Below, one piece after another: positions 7,500 through 17,158 of a stretch of 64,000 nt of DNA (within the stretch, counting starts at the first letter, position 1; each line of letters starts with the position of its first letter). Location: NCBI RefSeq assembly GCF_000407505.1, contig NZ_ASWE01000003.1, forward strand, positions 310,001-374,000, in the 5' to 3' direction. Source of the stretch: Enterococcus phoeniculicola ATCC BAA-412 (lineage in GTDB: Bacteria > Bacillota > Bacilli > Lactobacillales > Enterococcaceae). Both the position numbers and the translations under genes were made by a program. The notes under the pieces are model-generated. The model saw nothing but the letters and a program-made list of their open reading frames with translations. It was not told the DNA's origin and made no database searches.

Positions 7500-10400
7500 A
7501 TGCGAAAAACAACACAATTCAAGCAGGTAGTCGCCGTTCTCCTTCCAGTTCTATTTCTTTTAGGGATGGTTTTCACCTTTCCTAAAGGAGATAGTTTAAA
7601 AGCCGATGATTCTGAACAGCCCTTTGCGAAGGTCAAGCTCGCTGGGAAAACAGAAACGTTGACCGATAGTTTCGTGAAAGAAGAGCTGGTTGAAGTAGAG
7701 TTGATAGGAAAGAAAACAACGTTGCTTCAATTACCAGACCATGCCTCTTATGACGTGTATCAAACCACAGAAGAAGGCACTCGATTCGCTATTGCAGAGA
7801 AAAGAGTCACTGATGTCGATGAATTACTGAAGAAACAAGCTTCTGAAGCGGAACCTGCGACAAGTGAGTCGCAAAAGACAGGAGACTCTTCTACGAAAGA
7901 GACCGAATCGGCTGAGATGCTTGAAGAAGGGATTGAGCCAGCGCTTTTTCACGTCGCTTCAGAAAATGGCAAAGGGAAGACCTATTTTCAAGTAGTCGAA
8001 GGAAAATCACTTACGTTCACGATTGAACGAAAATCAACGGAAGAAATGCCCCTTATTTTGACCTCTGTTCAAGAAGAGGAGAGGAGCCAGCGTCTCTTTA
8101 CCTTTGAGTCAATGGCGTCTACTGAAACTACTAACTCTTCTAAGGAGATACATTCGTCAGAAACAAGCGAACAAACGGAGACGTCAACAAAAGAGTCTGT
8201 TGTATCAGAAAATACGTCAGAGACTAGTTCGGAATCTGGAAAACAGGAACAATCAACTGGTTCTTCTGAGGAAGCGAATGCACACACGGAGGATACCCCA
8301 AAACAACAGGAATCAGAAACGCCAGAAACCTATGACCATGTGTTAGAGGTGGAAACAAAGCCGACGAAAAAGACGTTAGAAGAATTAACTTCAGCAAATT
8401 ATAGCGAATCAGACTCGTTAAAAACGCCTCTGTTTTTCGGGAATGAAGCAAAAGCAACCAGTGTATCTGACGCTGACTCACCTATTATTATTCGGGATGC
8501 CAAGCTAACTACGAAAACAGGAACCGCTGATTTTGATGCCAATAACGATCCTGGAAATGATGCGGGAGAAGACAATGACATTGTCCGAACCTTTGATCAG
8601 ATTGGGTATTTGGCTTCCTTTTCTATTCAAAACACCAAAGTAGATACGCAGTATACAGATATCCGATACCGAGTGATTACAGAAATGGATAATGCGGTGG
8701 AGGTAACGAACACTGTTCCACGAAACAACGGGGAGATTGCGAATGGCACGTATATTGATAGGCCGGCAGGAGATGGCTCGCAGGTTTCAGAAGGGGTGAT
8801 GGAATCGGTCATTACTGATTCTGGACAAGTCTTCGTGCCCATCATTTTAAATGTTTATGGTTCTACACAAGGAAAACAAATTCAACCAACGATTAAATTA
8901 GAGATTGTGGAAGCCAAAAATGTCAAAACTGATAAGATAGAGGTCTTTAATAAGGTCTATGACCTGAATAATTTGCCTAATTTAAAAACACCAATCACTA
9001 CAGTTTCTGCGAAGCCGTCTGTAGGTGTTCGATTGTTTCAGGGAGATGTCAAAGATAGTTCTGTATTTAGTGTAACCAATACCAATATCAATGCCTATGA
9101 TGTAGGTGTTGTAACGGTATTACAGCCATTACCTGGGAGAAAAGATTATAAAGGCTCGACATTTCCAACAGGCCCTATTACCTACCAAATTAAACAAAAA
9201 GGGGCTTATCAAATTGGGGGAAATGACGAACAACCAATGACGACGGCTCAATATAGTCCATTTTCAATGAAAGCTTATGCCCCAGCCATCAATGACCGTA
9301 GCAAAGCAGATTGGAAAAAAAGCGGGACCGTAGATACTTCTAAATTTGTTCGACCTTTAGATATACCAAATGCCAACACCAAAAAAATCTATACTTCTCA
9401 ACCCACAGGTGATTTGTCTCAAATAGGTGTCTATTCTTCAGGTTCATTCAGTAATACAGATGTAAATAATACAACCAATGTCAAGAACAGTGATTATGTA
9501 GGTGTTTTAAATCCGTATACCTATAACATGACTGGAAATCGAGCCTCAGCAGCTATGGATAAATCTTTCTCAAGTATGGAACTCATCTATCAATGGGATA
9601 AGACGACTACCTATAATACTGGAATAAAAAATAAGTGGACACAATATAGAATGGGTCTGTACGTGGATTCGGTTTCTTATGACGGGCTTACAACAACGAA
9701 TAATTCGACTGTATGGTTTCCAGATATTATCACTCCACCAGGATCATATTCAAGTGCTCCAAATATTGGCGTGCCAACTGTTGGCGGAGCATATAACGAC
9801 ATGTGGGGAAAACCCTATTCCTCTGCTTCAGTAGGGCAGCCAAATGTTTCTAAAGGAGTCGGAAATGCTCAAGTCTCTCAAGGACAAGAAGCAGGCTTGT
9901 TTGATTATGCGTTTACAAAAAATATAACTACCGTAAAAGGAACAGAGCATATTGTGATGTGGGATCCAAGTGCATTCAAATATGATACAACAAGGGAAGC
10001 TTTTGGAAATACCTATTCAACAAAAAATATGGTTCATACCTTCCAATATGGTGTGCCCATAACGGCTACTAAAACACCTCCTTACACAATGCAAGTAGGA
10101 AAAGTAGCCGATAATAAAAAATTATACACATGGTATGACACTCCTGAAGCAGCACTTTCTCATGGGGAAATAGGTGCGGTAGTTTATAAAGCAACATTTG
10201 ATAATGATCCCGAATATAACGATTGGACTAGTAAAAATATTCAAGCTGGCCCTCATATACCAGTTACTGTTATTGCCAATCCAGGAAGCAAGACTCCAAA
10301 GGGGAATCCGATTGTTGTTTTAGCTGCCCATCAATTTTTAGACAAGAATGGGAAAATGGTTTATGAAGGACCAAATGGAGGGACGGCTGATCCTAAAAAA

Positions 10401-12428
10401 AGTGGTAATTATACCGACGCCAAAAAGTATGGGACTTATGCTCCTTCCACTTTTGATTCTTCCGGAAATCTTTTGACGAAACCGATGGAGTATTGGAATT
10501 ATATTGGAGATACTGTGTTTGTTAAAAATATGGCTATCACTACAAAAACAGAAGTAAAAAAAGATGTCTATCAATCAAATGAAGATATTGATATCAAAGT
10601 GACTGGTGTGATGATAGGAAGTGATTCGGTGACCTATGATGGTGCTCTAACCACTACTTTGCCAAAGGGGATTTCCTATAAACCAAAGACGGCAACGGAT
10701 GCTTCAGGGAACTCACTTCCGGAACCCATTGTCACGTCTAATGCTGATGGAACAACAACCCTTCGTTGGGAATTTCCTAAGTTATCGAATGACCAACGGA
10801 AAAAAGGGATTGAAGTGAATTTTCAAGCCACTTCTGATTTCACTCAGCTAACCTTTAAGGACAGCGGGTACACGAAGAGCTTAGTCGTAAAAACCGTTGG
10901 AGAAATGTGGGTTAATGGGAACCCTTCCTTGAGTGATACCAGTGTGGAAGGTGTTCGTTCTTCTCAAGATGATTTTATTGAACTCTTAATTCAACAGATT
11001 ATTTTGAGTAAGAAGGCAGATAAGCCGTCGATTGAGGTGGGAGATATCGATCCTGTAGGGGTGGATAATCGCCTGACGTACACGGTGAAGATGGTGAATA
11101 ATAGCGCAGGGCCGCTTCCAAATGTGAAGTTGTTGGATGTTTTGCCTTATGATGGTGATTCTCGCGGGACGAAGTTCAAAGGAACCTATACCGTGGAAGC
11201 GGTCAAAGTCAATGATTCCTCTTCAACAATCAGTTATACGACGACCTCGGTTGATGAACACATGGACCCCAATGATGTTACTGGGTGGACTGATTATGCC
11301 ACAGGCTCAGCGAGTAAAAATGCCAAAGGAATTTTAGTTTCCACACCTTCGTTAGCTGTTGGACAGACTGTTGAATTGACCATTACCCTAAAACCAACCA
11401 ATCAAAAAGCAGGAGACGTTTTGGTGAATGATGCAGGGATGAACTCAGATTTGCATCTACCCGTCAATTCGCAAGCGGTATGGACTCGGGTATATGGACG
11501 TGACCTATCGGGGGTTGTCTGGTATGACGACAACTATGATGGCTTGATTGGGAATATGGCAAATGGTTCGCCAGAGCTTTTCGCAAAAAATATTCCAGTG
11601 AAGCTCTACCGGTCGAGTTTGTCAGATACGACGTATAAAGACCAATTGGTGGAAGCTAGTTTGACAGGGGAGAAATTTGTTGATGCATCGGGGAACTCAC
11701 TGGTTCAAACTGATACAAATGGTTTCTATAAATTCTCGAATCTTCCGGAAGGAACGTATGTCGCAGAATTCATGGTTGGGGAGAAAGTGGTGAAAAAAGA
11801 AGTCCAAATCACCACTCCTGAGGTGGGAGACGACCCGACGAAAAATTCGAAGGCGAGTCAAGAAACCTACAAAACACCTGGGTATCTCCAGCCTCTCTTA
11901 GCTGATTTGCCAGGGAAAACCACACCTACAGATCCTACGTATCATGTTACGGATGTCAATCTTGGATTGATCCGTTCGTCAACCATTCGGTTGTTTAAAT
12001 ATGCTTCTGGTACCGCTGTGGATGCGAATAAAGATGGCGTGCTAAGTGACGTAGAAAAAGCGACAGGGACACCTTTAGCGGGCGCAGAGTTTACTATTTA
12101 CAAAGATGGTGAAGCACTAGGAACAGCCGTCACTGACAGTAAAGGATTCTTAACATTTGACTTCTTCTTTAGAGGAACGTATACGCTGATTGAAACGAAA
12201 GCGCCAGATGGCTATGAATTAGTGAAGCATCCGATTGAGGTGGAAATTTCAGAAGGAAATGAGACCATTCTGCTGTATCAAGAAGATGATCGAATAACGA
12301 AGCTTCCTTATGCAGGTGGGAATGGCCCCGTTCGCTTCTTTCTTCTTACCACAGGGAGTCTCTTCCTGATAGGGTTAATAGGAATTGCCTGGTACTATCG
12401 AACACCGAAACAGAAAGGAGAACGGTAA
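7500..12428 (+). CDS. Large pilus-associated adhesin, LPYAG sortase substrate
   Basis: A 1642-residue secreted protein, probably the pilus tip or major accessory adhesin. A signal peptide is followed by a low-complexity Ser/Thr/Glu-rich region (about 120-290), a long unique adhesin region (about 300-1150), an Ig-like DUF11/Cna-B-type region, an SdrD-B-like domain (LSGVVWYDDNYDG) and a SpaA-like domain with E-box TLIETKAPDGYE. An EF-hand-like loop (DANKDGVLSDVE) lies near the end. The sorting signal is LPYAG, not LPXTG, followed by a membrane helix and charged tail. I do not recognise a von Willebrand A domain, so ligand and binding mode are unknown. It lies 29 bp after the major pilin gene. 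Confidence 0.8.
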   Translation: MRKTTQFKQVVAVLLPVLFLLGMVFTFPKGDSLKADDSEQPFAKVKLAGKTETLTDSFVKEELVEVELIGKKTTLLQLPDHASYDVYQTTEEGTRFAIAEKRVTDVDELLKKQASEAEPATSESQKTGDSSTKETESAEMLEEGIEPALFHVASENGKGKTYFQVVEGKSLTFTIERKSTEEMPLILTSVQEEERSQRLFTFESMASTETTNSSKEIHSSETSEQTETSTKESVVSENTSETSSESGKQEQSTGSSEEANAHTEDTPKQQESETPETYDHVLEVETKPTKKTLEELTSANYSESDSLKTPLFFGNEAKATSVSDADSPIIIRDAKLTTKTGTADFDANNDPGNDAGEDNDIVRTFDQIGYLASFSIQNTKVDTQYTDIRYRVITEMDNAVEVTNTVPRNNGEIANGTYIDRPAGDGSQVSEGVMESVITDSGQVFVPIILNVYGSTQGKQIQPTIKLEIVEAKNVKTDKIEVFNKVYDLNNLPNLKTPITTVSAKPSVGVRLFQGDVKDSSVFSVTNTNINAYDVGVVTVLQPLPGRKDYKGSTFPTGPITYQIKQKGAYQIGGNDEQPMTTAQYSPFSMKAYAPAINDRSKADWKKSGTVDTSKFVRPLDIPNANTKKIYTSQPTGDLSQIGVYSSGSFSNTDVNNTTNVKNSDYVGVLNPYTYNMTGNRASAAMDKSFSSMELIYQWDKTTTYNTGIKNKWTQYRMGLYVDSVSYDGLTTTNNSTVWFPDIITPPGSYSSAPNIGVPTVGGAYNDMWGKPYSSASVGQPNVSKGVGNAQVSQGQEAGLFDYAFTKNITTVKGTEHIVMWDPSAFKYDTTREAFGNTYSTKNMVHTFQYGVPITATKTPPYTMQVGKVADNKKLYTWYDTPEAALSHGEIGAVVYKATFDNDPEYNDWTSKNIQAGPHIPVTVIANPGSKTPKGNPIVVLAAHQFLDKNGKMVYEGPNGGTADPKKSGNYTDAKKYGTYAPSTFDSSGNLLTKPMEYWNYIGDTVFVKNMAITTKTEVKKDVYQSNEDIDIKVTGVMIGSDSVTYDGALTTTLPKGISYKPKTATDASGNSLPEPIVTSNADGTTTLRWEFPKLSNDQRKKGIEVNFQATSDFTQLTFKDSGYTKSLVVKTVGEMWVNGNPSLSDTSVEGVRSSQDDFIELLIQQIILSKKADKPSIEVGDIDPVGVDNRLTYTVKMVNNSAGPLPNVKLLDVLPYDGDSRGTKFKGTYTVEAVKVNDSSSTISYTTTSVDEHMDPNDVTGWTDYATGSASKNAKGILVSTPSLAVGQTVELTITLKPTNQKAGDVLVNDAGMNSDLHLPVNSQAVWTRVYGRDLSGVVWYDDNYDGLIGNMANGSPELFAKNIPVKLYRSSLSDTTYKDQLVEASLTGEKFVDASGNSLVQTDTNGFYKFSNLPEGTYVAEFMVGEKVVKKEVQITTPEVGDDPTKNSKASQETYKTPGYLQPLLADLPGKTTPTDPTYHVTDVNLGLIRSSTIRLFKYASGTAVDANKDGVLSDVEKATGTPLAGAEFTIYKDGEALGTAVTDSKGFLTFDFFFRGTYTLIETKAPDGYELVKHPIEVEISEGNETILLYQEDDRITKLPYAGGNGPVRFFLLTTGSLFLIGLIGIAWYYRTPKQKGER

Positions 12429-12429
12429 T

Positions 12430-13092
12430 ATGAAAAAGCACGGATTTCCAGTGTTGATGATTTTCTATCTTGTTTTTCTTTTGGTGGGAAATGGTTCCAT
12501 GGCTTATGGGGCAGAGAATGACTCGTATGCCATTTCTATCCAGAAATATAAATTAGATGACGCCACTTCTCTGCCAAAAGACTTTCCACAGGATGGCTCG
12601 AAAGCAACAAAGGTTTTGGATGCGAAAGGAAACGCCCTTGCCCCTCTTGCGGGGATTCATTATGAAATTGTCCGAGTGACCCCCGTATCTGAGGGGAGCG
12701 GATTTCAAGTAGTTGAAGGGGTAGAGGCCTTTGCCACAACCATTGTGACGGATCAATCAGGTTTGGCAAGAATCGATGGTCTGGCGCAAGGGATGTACCG
12801 TGTGACGGAAAGAAATGCCAATACCTTAAAGAATGTGATGGAGCCAGTGATTTTAGAACTTCCTCTGCCGCAACCTGATGGGAAGGCGGCACTTTCAGAA
12901 GTCTACCTCTATCCAAAGTCAAGTATCGTTTCGAAAACAAACGAGCCAACCCCCTCTAAGAGTAAGGAGCGATTGCCACAAACCAGTGGCAATATCGGAA
13001 ACTATCATCCGTTTGTTTATGTGAGTCTGGTCATTTTAATTATGGGTGGTCTAGGATTTTTGTCGATGAAACAAAAAAAATCTACTCAGTAA
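12430..13092 (+). CDS. Small accessory (basal) pilin with LPQTS sorting signal
   Basis: A 220-residue secreted protein. ATG 12430 is chosen because AAGGAG (12415-12420) lies nine bases upstream; it begins one base after the adhesin stop codon. Signal peptide to about residue 27, one pilin-type Ig domain with a YRVTERNA strand resembling a degenerate E-box, a VYLYPKS motif like the pilin motif, a proline/serine linker, then LPQTS, a hydrophobic helix and KQKKS tail. Size and place suggest the wall-anchoring base pilin. The Ser in place of Gly in the sorting motif is unusual and may direct it to only one of the two fused sortase domains. Confidence 0.75.
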   Translation: MKKHGFPVLMIFYLVFLLVGNGSMAYGAENDSYAISIQKYKLDDATSLPKDFPQDGSKATKVLDAKGNALAPLAGIHYEIVRVTPVSEGSGFQVVEGVEAFATTIVTDQSGLARIDGLAQGMYRVTERNANTLKNVMEPVILELPLPQPDGKAALSEVYLYPKSSIVSKTNEPTPSKSKERLPQTSGNIGNYHPFVYVSLVILIMGGLGFLSMKQKKSTQ

Positions 13093-13255
13093 ACAAAAGA
13101 GGAAACAAAATGACTTCACACACGAAAATAATCGTTTGTTTCTGATGTTTATGAAGAGTTTAGGAGATCTGAAAATAACTAGTATAGTTATGATTCAGAC
13201 TCCTTCTCTTTCTTTCCTTGAATAGAAAATCTTGAAAAAAGAGGGGGATGTGCGT

Positions 13256-15010
13256 GTGGGAAAGAAACCGAAAAAGGCAAAGAAGCACTCCTTTCTGATG
13301 ATTTTTGCTTGTTTGATGATTTTTGCTGGTACGTTGATTTTACTGTATCCGATTGTTGGAAATTATTTGGCGAATCGGGAACGAAGTGAAGCCGTCTCGC
13401 AATATGATGATACGTTAAAGAAAATGAGTCAAGAAGAACGAGACGCACAACTGGTTCTGGCAGAGAAATACAATGAGTACATTTATAAAAAGCAACAAGG
13501 GAAATCCGTTGAGCCCATTGTGTATAGCTCTGTCGCAAATGAAGGGGCAGTTATGGGCACGTTGGATATCCCAGCCTTAGACATTCAATCGCTACCCTTT
13601 TATCATGGAACGTCCTATAAAACCTTGGATAAAGGCTTGGGGCATTTTGAACCTTCCTCCATTCCAGTAGGTGGCATAAATACGCGTTCAGTGATTACCG
13701 GTCATAGCGGGGTGAAAAACCAGGTATTGTTTACCGATGTTAAAAATTTGGTAGAAGGAGACATTTTCTTTGTCAATATTCTAGGCAAGCGTCTAGCGTA
13801 TGAAATCGATTCATTTGAAGAAGTGCTGCCTAGTGAAGTGGACAAAGTAAAAGTCATTTCTGGAAAAGATACGGTGACCTTACTTACCTGTACACCGCCT
13901 GGAATTAATACGTACCGTTTATTGGTGACCGGGCATCGAATTCCGTATGAAGAAGCCTTGAATAAAAAGGTGACAAAACGAAATCTATGGAGTTATCAAA
14001 CCGTTGTGCTCTTGACGTTAGCGCTCAACCTTCTGTTCTTCTTGATTTTAATGGGTATCTATCGGTATCAGGTCAAACGATTCCGTTCCAAAGATCCCCT
14101 CGTTTCCCAAAAGGGACGCAAGCGATTAAAACAATTGTTTTTTGTCACTAAATGTTTATTTGTGGCTTTGTTTCTCTCGATGGTGACGATTCTGGGAATC
14201 GCGATTTATGGGTATGCTCATATGCAGGAAGAAACGGACATGCCGCTGATTAATATCGGACAACAAGAAGAAATCAGTGAGTATAATTTAGATAAAATCA
14301 GTCAAGCCAATTATGAGGAAAAACAAATTGCTAGTGTGAATGTGTCTAATTATGCGGAGGCAAAAACGGTGTTTCAACAAACCACCAATAACTGGGGCAT
14401 AGGAAAACTGGTGATTCCTAAGGTATCCATTGATTTACCCATTCTCGCTGGATTAGCGAATGAAAATTTGTTGACGGGTGCCGCTACTTATCGAAAAAAC
14501 CAACAGTTGGGCAAAGGGAACTATGTGTTGTTAGCCCATAATATTTTTGACAAAGATGTTCTTCTTCATCGGATTCAAGACTTATCTGAAGGGGATATCA
14601 TTTATACAACGGATTTTAAAGATATATATACCTATAAAGTGACGATTAATAAAGTCATTGAAGATACAGAAGTCTCCTATGTAGAAAATGAAATGTCAGG
14701 AACTGCGGCGCTTCTCACGCTCCTTCGATGTGAAGGCGATATAGGGACGATTTATCGTCGCGTAGTTCAAGGAGAATTAAGTAGTATTCAACCCTTAAAA
14801 ACAGCCGATAAAGAAGTAATAAAGGAGTTGGGACTCCTTCAAACAAACCAGAAAATTACGGGAGAATTAGTTAAAAAAAATCCCGTTCATTCTTTTGAAA
14901 AAAAGAGTATGGTGTTGTCGGCAAAAATTATCTCTGAACCTATGCAGACCATTGTCCCGCTCTTTCTCTTATTTTTGATGCCGATTCTATTTTTGAATTT
15001 TATTCGATAA
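13256..15010 (+). CDS. Tandem sortase: class C domain fused to class A-like domain
   Basis: One 584-residue chain holds two complete sortases. After TM1 (about 12-35) the first domain has His150 (VITGHSG), Cys212 (TLLTCTP) and Arg221 (INTYRLLVTGHR), the class C pilus-polymerase pattern. Then come TM2 (about 246-270), a basic loop and TM3 (about 293-318). The second domain has His428 (VLLAHN), Cys492 (LLRCEG) and Arg501 (TIYRR), nearer to class A, and a final TM. GTG 13256 is chosen for its GAGGGGG RBS eight bases upstream. Most pilus loci carry separate sortase genes. Both triads are intact, so I infer that one domain polymerises the shaft and the other anchors it. Confidence 0.85.
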   Translation: MGKKPKKAKKHSFLMIFACLMIFAGTLILLYPIVGNYLANRERSEAVSQYDDTLKKMSQEERDAQLVLAEKYNEYIYKKQQGKSVEPIVYSSVANEGAVMGTLDIPALDIQSLPFYHGTSYKTLDKGLGHFEPSSIPVGGINTRSVITGHSGVKNQVLFTDVKNLVEGDIFFVNILGKRLAYEIDSFEEVLPSEVDKVKVISGKDTVTLLTCTPPGINTYRLLVTGHRIPYEEALNKKVTKRNLWSYQTVVLLTLALNLLFFLILMGIYRYQVKRFRSKDPLVSQKGRKRLKQLFFVTKCLFVALFLSMVTILGIAIYGYAHMQEETDMPLINIGQQEEISEYNLDKISQANYEEKQIASVNVSNYAEAKTVFQQTTNNWGIGKLVIPKVSIDLPILAGLANENLLTGAATYRKNQQLGKGNYVLLAHNIFDKDVLLHRIQDLSEGDIIYTTDFKDIYTYKVTINKVIEDTEVSYVENEMSGTAALLTLLRCEGDIGTIYRRVVQGELSSIQPLKTADKEVIKELGLLQTNQKITGELVKKNPVHSFEKKSMVLSAKIISEPMQTIVPLFLLFLMPILFLNFIR

Positions 15011-15160
15011 AAAGAGGATACGAGTGAATGAACAGGGGATAGAACTTTCTGCTCTATAAGAAACAATGGTTATTTAGGACTATTTCCAGTTAATAGAGGA
15101 AAGAAGAATCGATGCTTCAACATGAGTGATTAATCATTTCAATAATTGGAGGAACAAGCT

Positions 15161-15724
15161 GTGACGCTTACTGAAAATGAACAGTTGATTCGTCAACTAA
15201 AAGAAGAAAAACAAGCACTAAACGATGCCTTGTACCAAGCCTATGAAGAGCTAAAACGAGTGAAAGAACGGGTATCAAACGCAGAAAAGCAAACCCAAGA
15301 ATGGCAAAAACGGGCTGCTGAAAAGGAAACGGCGTTAGAAGAGGCAAAAAAAGCAGGGACCATTCAACCACTGACAAGTAATGAAAACGAAGAACTCATC
15401 CAAACGAAACGTCAAATCAATGAATTGATGACGTTAAACGAGGAATTAAAAAAAGAAGTAGACCAATCGCAGCGAGAAATTGGCGAGGTCCTTATTTCGG
15501 CGAAGAAACAAGCAAGCCGGACCATTCAAGAGGCAGAAATTGAAGCAAAACAGATGATTCATTCAGCAGAATTAACTTTGGATACCATCAGCAATCGTGC
15601 AAAAAAAATTGCGTTGGAAGTGGATGAATCTCGTCAAAGCGTCACCAAAATCTATGATGAATTACAGGTGAAAGTTGCGCAGTTGGCAAAAGGAAGCCTT
15701 GTAATTGAGAGCGAAGAAGGCTGA
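15161..15724 (+). CDS. Coiled-coil protein with DivIVA-like C-terminal module
   Basis: About 187 residues, nearly all predicted coiled coil, with no signal peptide or membrane segment. GTG 15161 is eight bases after TGGAGG. The last 90 residues (EVLISAKKQASRTIQEAEIEA...) resemble the C-terminal region of DivIVA family proteins and are closely similar to the end of the protein encoded at 17159. A cytoplasmic scaffold for the pilus machinery is a plausible role, but this is inference; I know of no named family for it. Confidence 0.7.
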   Translation: MTLTENEQLIRQLKEEKQALNDALYQAYEELKRVKERVSNAEKQTQEWQKRAAEKETALEEAKKAGTIQPLTSNENEELIQTKRQINELMTLNEELKKEVDQSQREIGEVLISAKKQASRTIQEAEIEAKQMIHSAELTLDTISNRAKKIALEVDESRQSVTKIYDELQVKVAQLAKGSLVIESEEG

Positions 15725-15740
15725 CTATAGACAGTCAGCC
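15719..15740. other. Intercistronic hairpin
   Basis: Perfect 8-bp stem GGCTGACT (15719-15726) and AGTCAGCC (15733-15740) with loop ATAGAC, overlapping the stop codon of the coiled-coil gene. No T tract follows, so it is more likely an RNA-processing or stability element than a terminator. A comparable CCCTCC/GGAGGG stem sits at 18254-18277 at the end of the second coiled-coil gene. Confidence 0.45.
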
Positions 15741-15817
15741 ACTGGGGCGGTCGTTGATCTCTGCGACTCGCCATATCCGTAAATGGTAGTGATGAACAAA
15801 AGGGAGTGAGGGAAATA

Positions 15818-16360
15818 ATGGCATCAGAAACAACAAAGACCTATCAGAAACGAAAGCGAAAAAAACAGTCTTCCGAAGGTCAATGGTTCTGGAAGCTTCT
15901 CAGTTTTTGTTTATTTCTATTGATTGTAGGGATTTTTTTCCGACAAACCCTCATGCAGTTGTATAGGATTCATCCAATCGAGGGAACGTCCATGGAACCC
16001 GCCCTTAACAGTGGCGAAATAGTCTTAGTATCCAAGCAGACTGTCCCGCAACGTTATTCGCTGATTTCTTTTTCCTTAGAAAAGGAACAGTTTGTGAAAC
16101 GAGTCATTGGCGTACCTGGAGATGCTTTTTTTATCCAAGGGACACGGATGGTTTTTGATTTAGATGGGACGGGGAAGTTTCTGACGACGTATAGCCTAGA
16201 TATAGCAGAGAGACAAGCAAATGAGTGGAAAAACTTATCCGCCATTCCAGAGGATTGTTACTTTGTATTAGGAGACCATTTAGAGGTGTCAAAGGATAGT
16301 CGAGTATTTGGCTGGGTAACGTCTTCTGATATAGAAGGAACAGTTCTATTGAAGAACTAA
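15818..16360 (+). CDS. Type I signal peptidase
   Basis: A 180-residue membrane-anchored serine protease that cleaves signal peptides of exported proteins. A basic N-terminus (KRKRKK) precedes one TM segment (about 28-48). The nucleophile serine is in IEGTSMEPAL and the general-base lysine in FVKRVIGVPGD; the C-terminal box is VLGDHLEVSKDSRVFG. It is thus catalytically complete, unlike the inactive SipA-type proteins of some streptococcal pilus islands. ATG 15818 is preferred over GTG 15806 because AAGGGAG overlaps the latter. Its place in the pilus cluster suggests it is dedicated to the pilins or helps assembly. Confidence 0.88.
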   Translation: MASETTKTYQKRKRKKQSSEGQWFWKLLSFCLFLLIVGIFFRQTLMQLYRIHPIEGTSMEPALNSGEIVLVSKQTVPQRYSLISFSLEKEQFVKRVIGVPGDAFFIQGTRMVFDLDGTGKFLTTYSLDIAERQANEWKNLSAIPEDCYFVLGDHLEVSKDSRVFGWVTSSDIEGTVLLKN

Positions 16361-16398
16361 ATGGAGCTTGTAAGGAAAAATAGAGAGTAGGTGGGAGA

Positions 16399-17136
16399 AT
16401 GATGGTTGTTTTTTCATGGATTGGGGGTATTTTTCTCGTCCTCTTGACAGGGATTTTGGTCTATCGAGTATACATTAATTATCAGCTGAAACGATTAGCG
16501 TCAGAGAAGGTCTCCTCTGCGGTTGCGAGAAAGAAGCTGCTTTTTATTAAACAAAGAGAACAGGAAAAACACGTACAGAGCTTGTTCGCTTGGGGAATAG
16601 GAATGACTTGTTTCCTCTTTTTCCTGTTTTATTTTACATTAACTCTTCAACAAAAAAATCATACCCTTACGAATCAATTGATTCAGGTAAATGAGGAAGT
16701 ATTACGTTTGAAGACGGAACAAAAACAATTCATTCAGCAGCTACCGGTAATGGCCTATCCTGAAAAAGGACTGAGTATCGAAACAAAACAATGGAAAGCA
16801 TTGCTTTCAACAAAAGATAATCGAAAACTTCAAGGAGAAATGGAACAGCAGCTTGCTCAAAAACTCGCTCCCTACCTTGGGCTATCAACGGTTGTTCTAA
16901 GTGTTGATCGTGCGGCTAATCAGATTGATCTGTCTATTCAAAATGAAGAGCGAGAAGCATTGAATATGAAAGACGTGACGTCTAAGATTATCAAAGATTT
17001 CGTTAAGGTGGGAGAAGTGAAAACGATTCACTTTCAAACCGTTGCGCTTACAGATGAAAAGATACAGCCAATCGGACAGTGGCAGTATTCGCGTAAAGAT
17101 ACGGAAGCATTTGTTTTGGTATCTGATGCACAATAA
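16399..17136 (+). CDS. Two-TM coiled-coil membrane protein of the pilus cluster
   Basis: A 245-residue protein of unrecognised family. TM1 (about 5-24) is followed by a short basic cytoplasmic loop, TM2 (about 62-84), a coiled coil (LTNQLIQVNEEVLRLKTEQKQF) and a C-terminal domain of about 130 residues, probably outside the cell. No sorting signal and no catalytic motif are seen. It lies between the signal peptidase and the second coiled-coil gene and is probably a structural partner of the assembly machinery. Confidence 0.65.
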   Translation: MMVVFSWIGGIFLVLLTGILVYRVYINYQLKRLASEKVSSAVARKKLLFIKQREQEKHVQSLFAWGIGMTCFLFFLFYFTLTLQQKNHTLTNQLIQVNEEVLRLKTEQKQFIQQLPVMAYPEKGLSIETKQWKALLSTKDNRKLQGEMEQQLAQKLAPYLGLSTVVLSVDRAANQIDLSIQNEEREALNMKDVTSKIIKDFVKVGEVKTIHFQTVALTDEKIQPIGQWQYSRKDTEAFVLVSDAQ

Positions 17137-17158
17137 TCGATGAAAGAAGGCCGAAAAC

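Noticed and set aside
13256-15010. Two sortase genes joined by a sequencing error
   Set aside because: The frame stays open through a plausible TM-loop-TM linker and both domains are complete, with no RBS or start codon in a suitable place for a second gene. An assembly check is still worthwhile.
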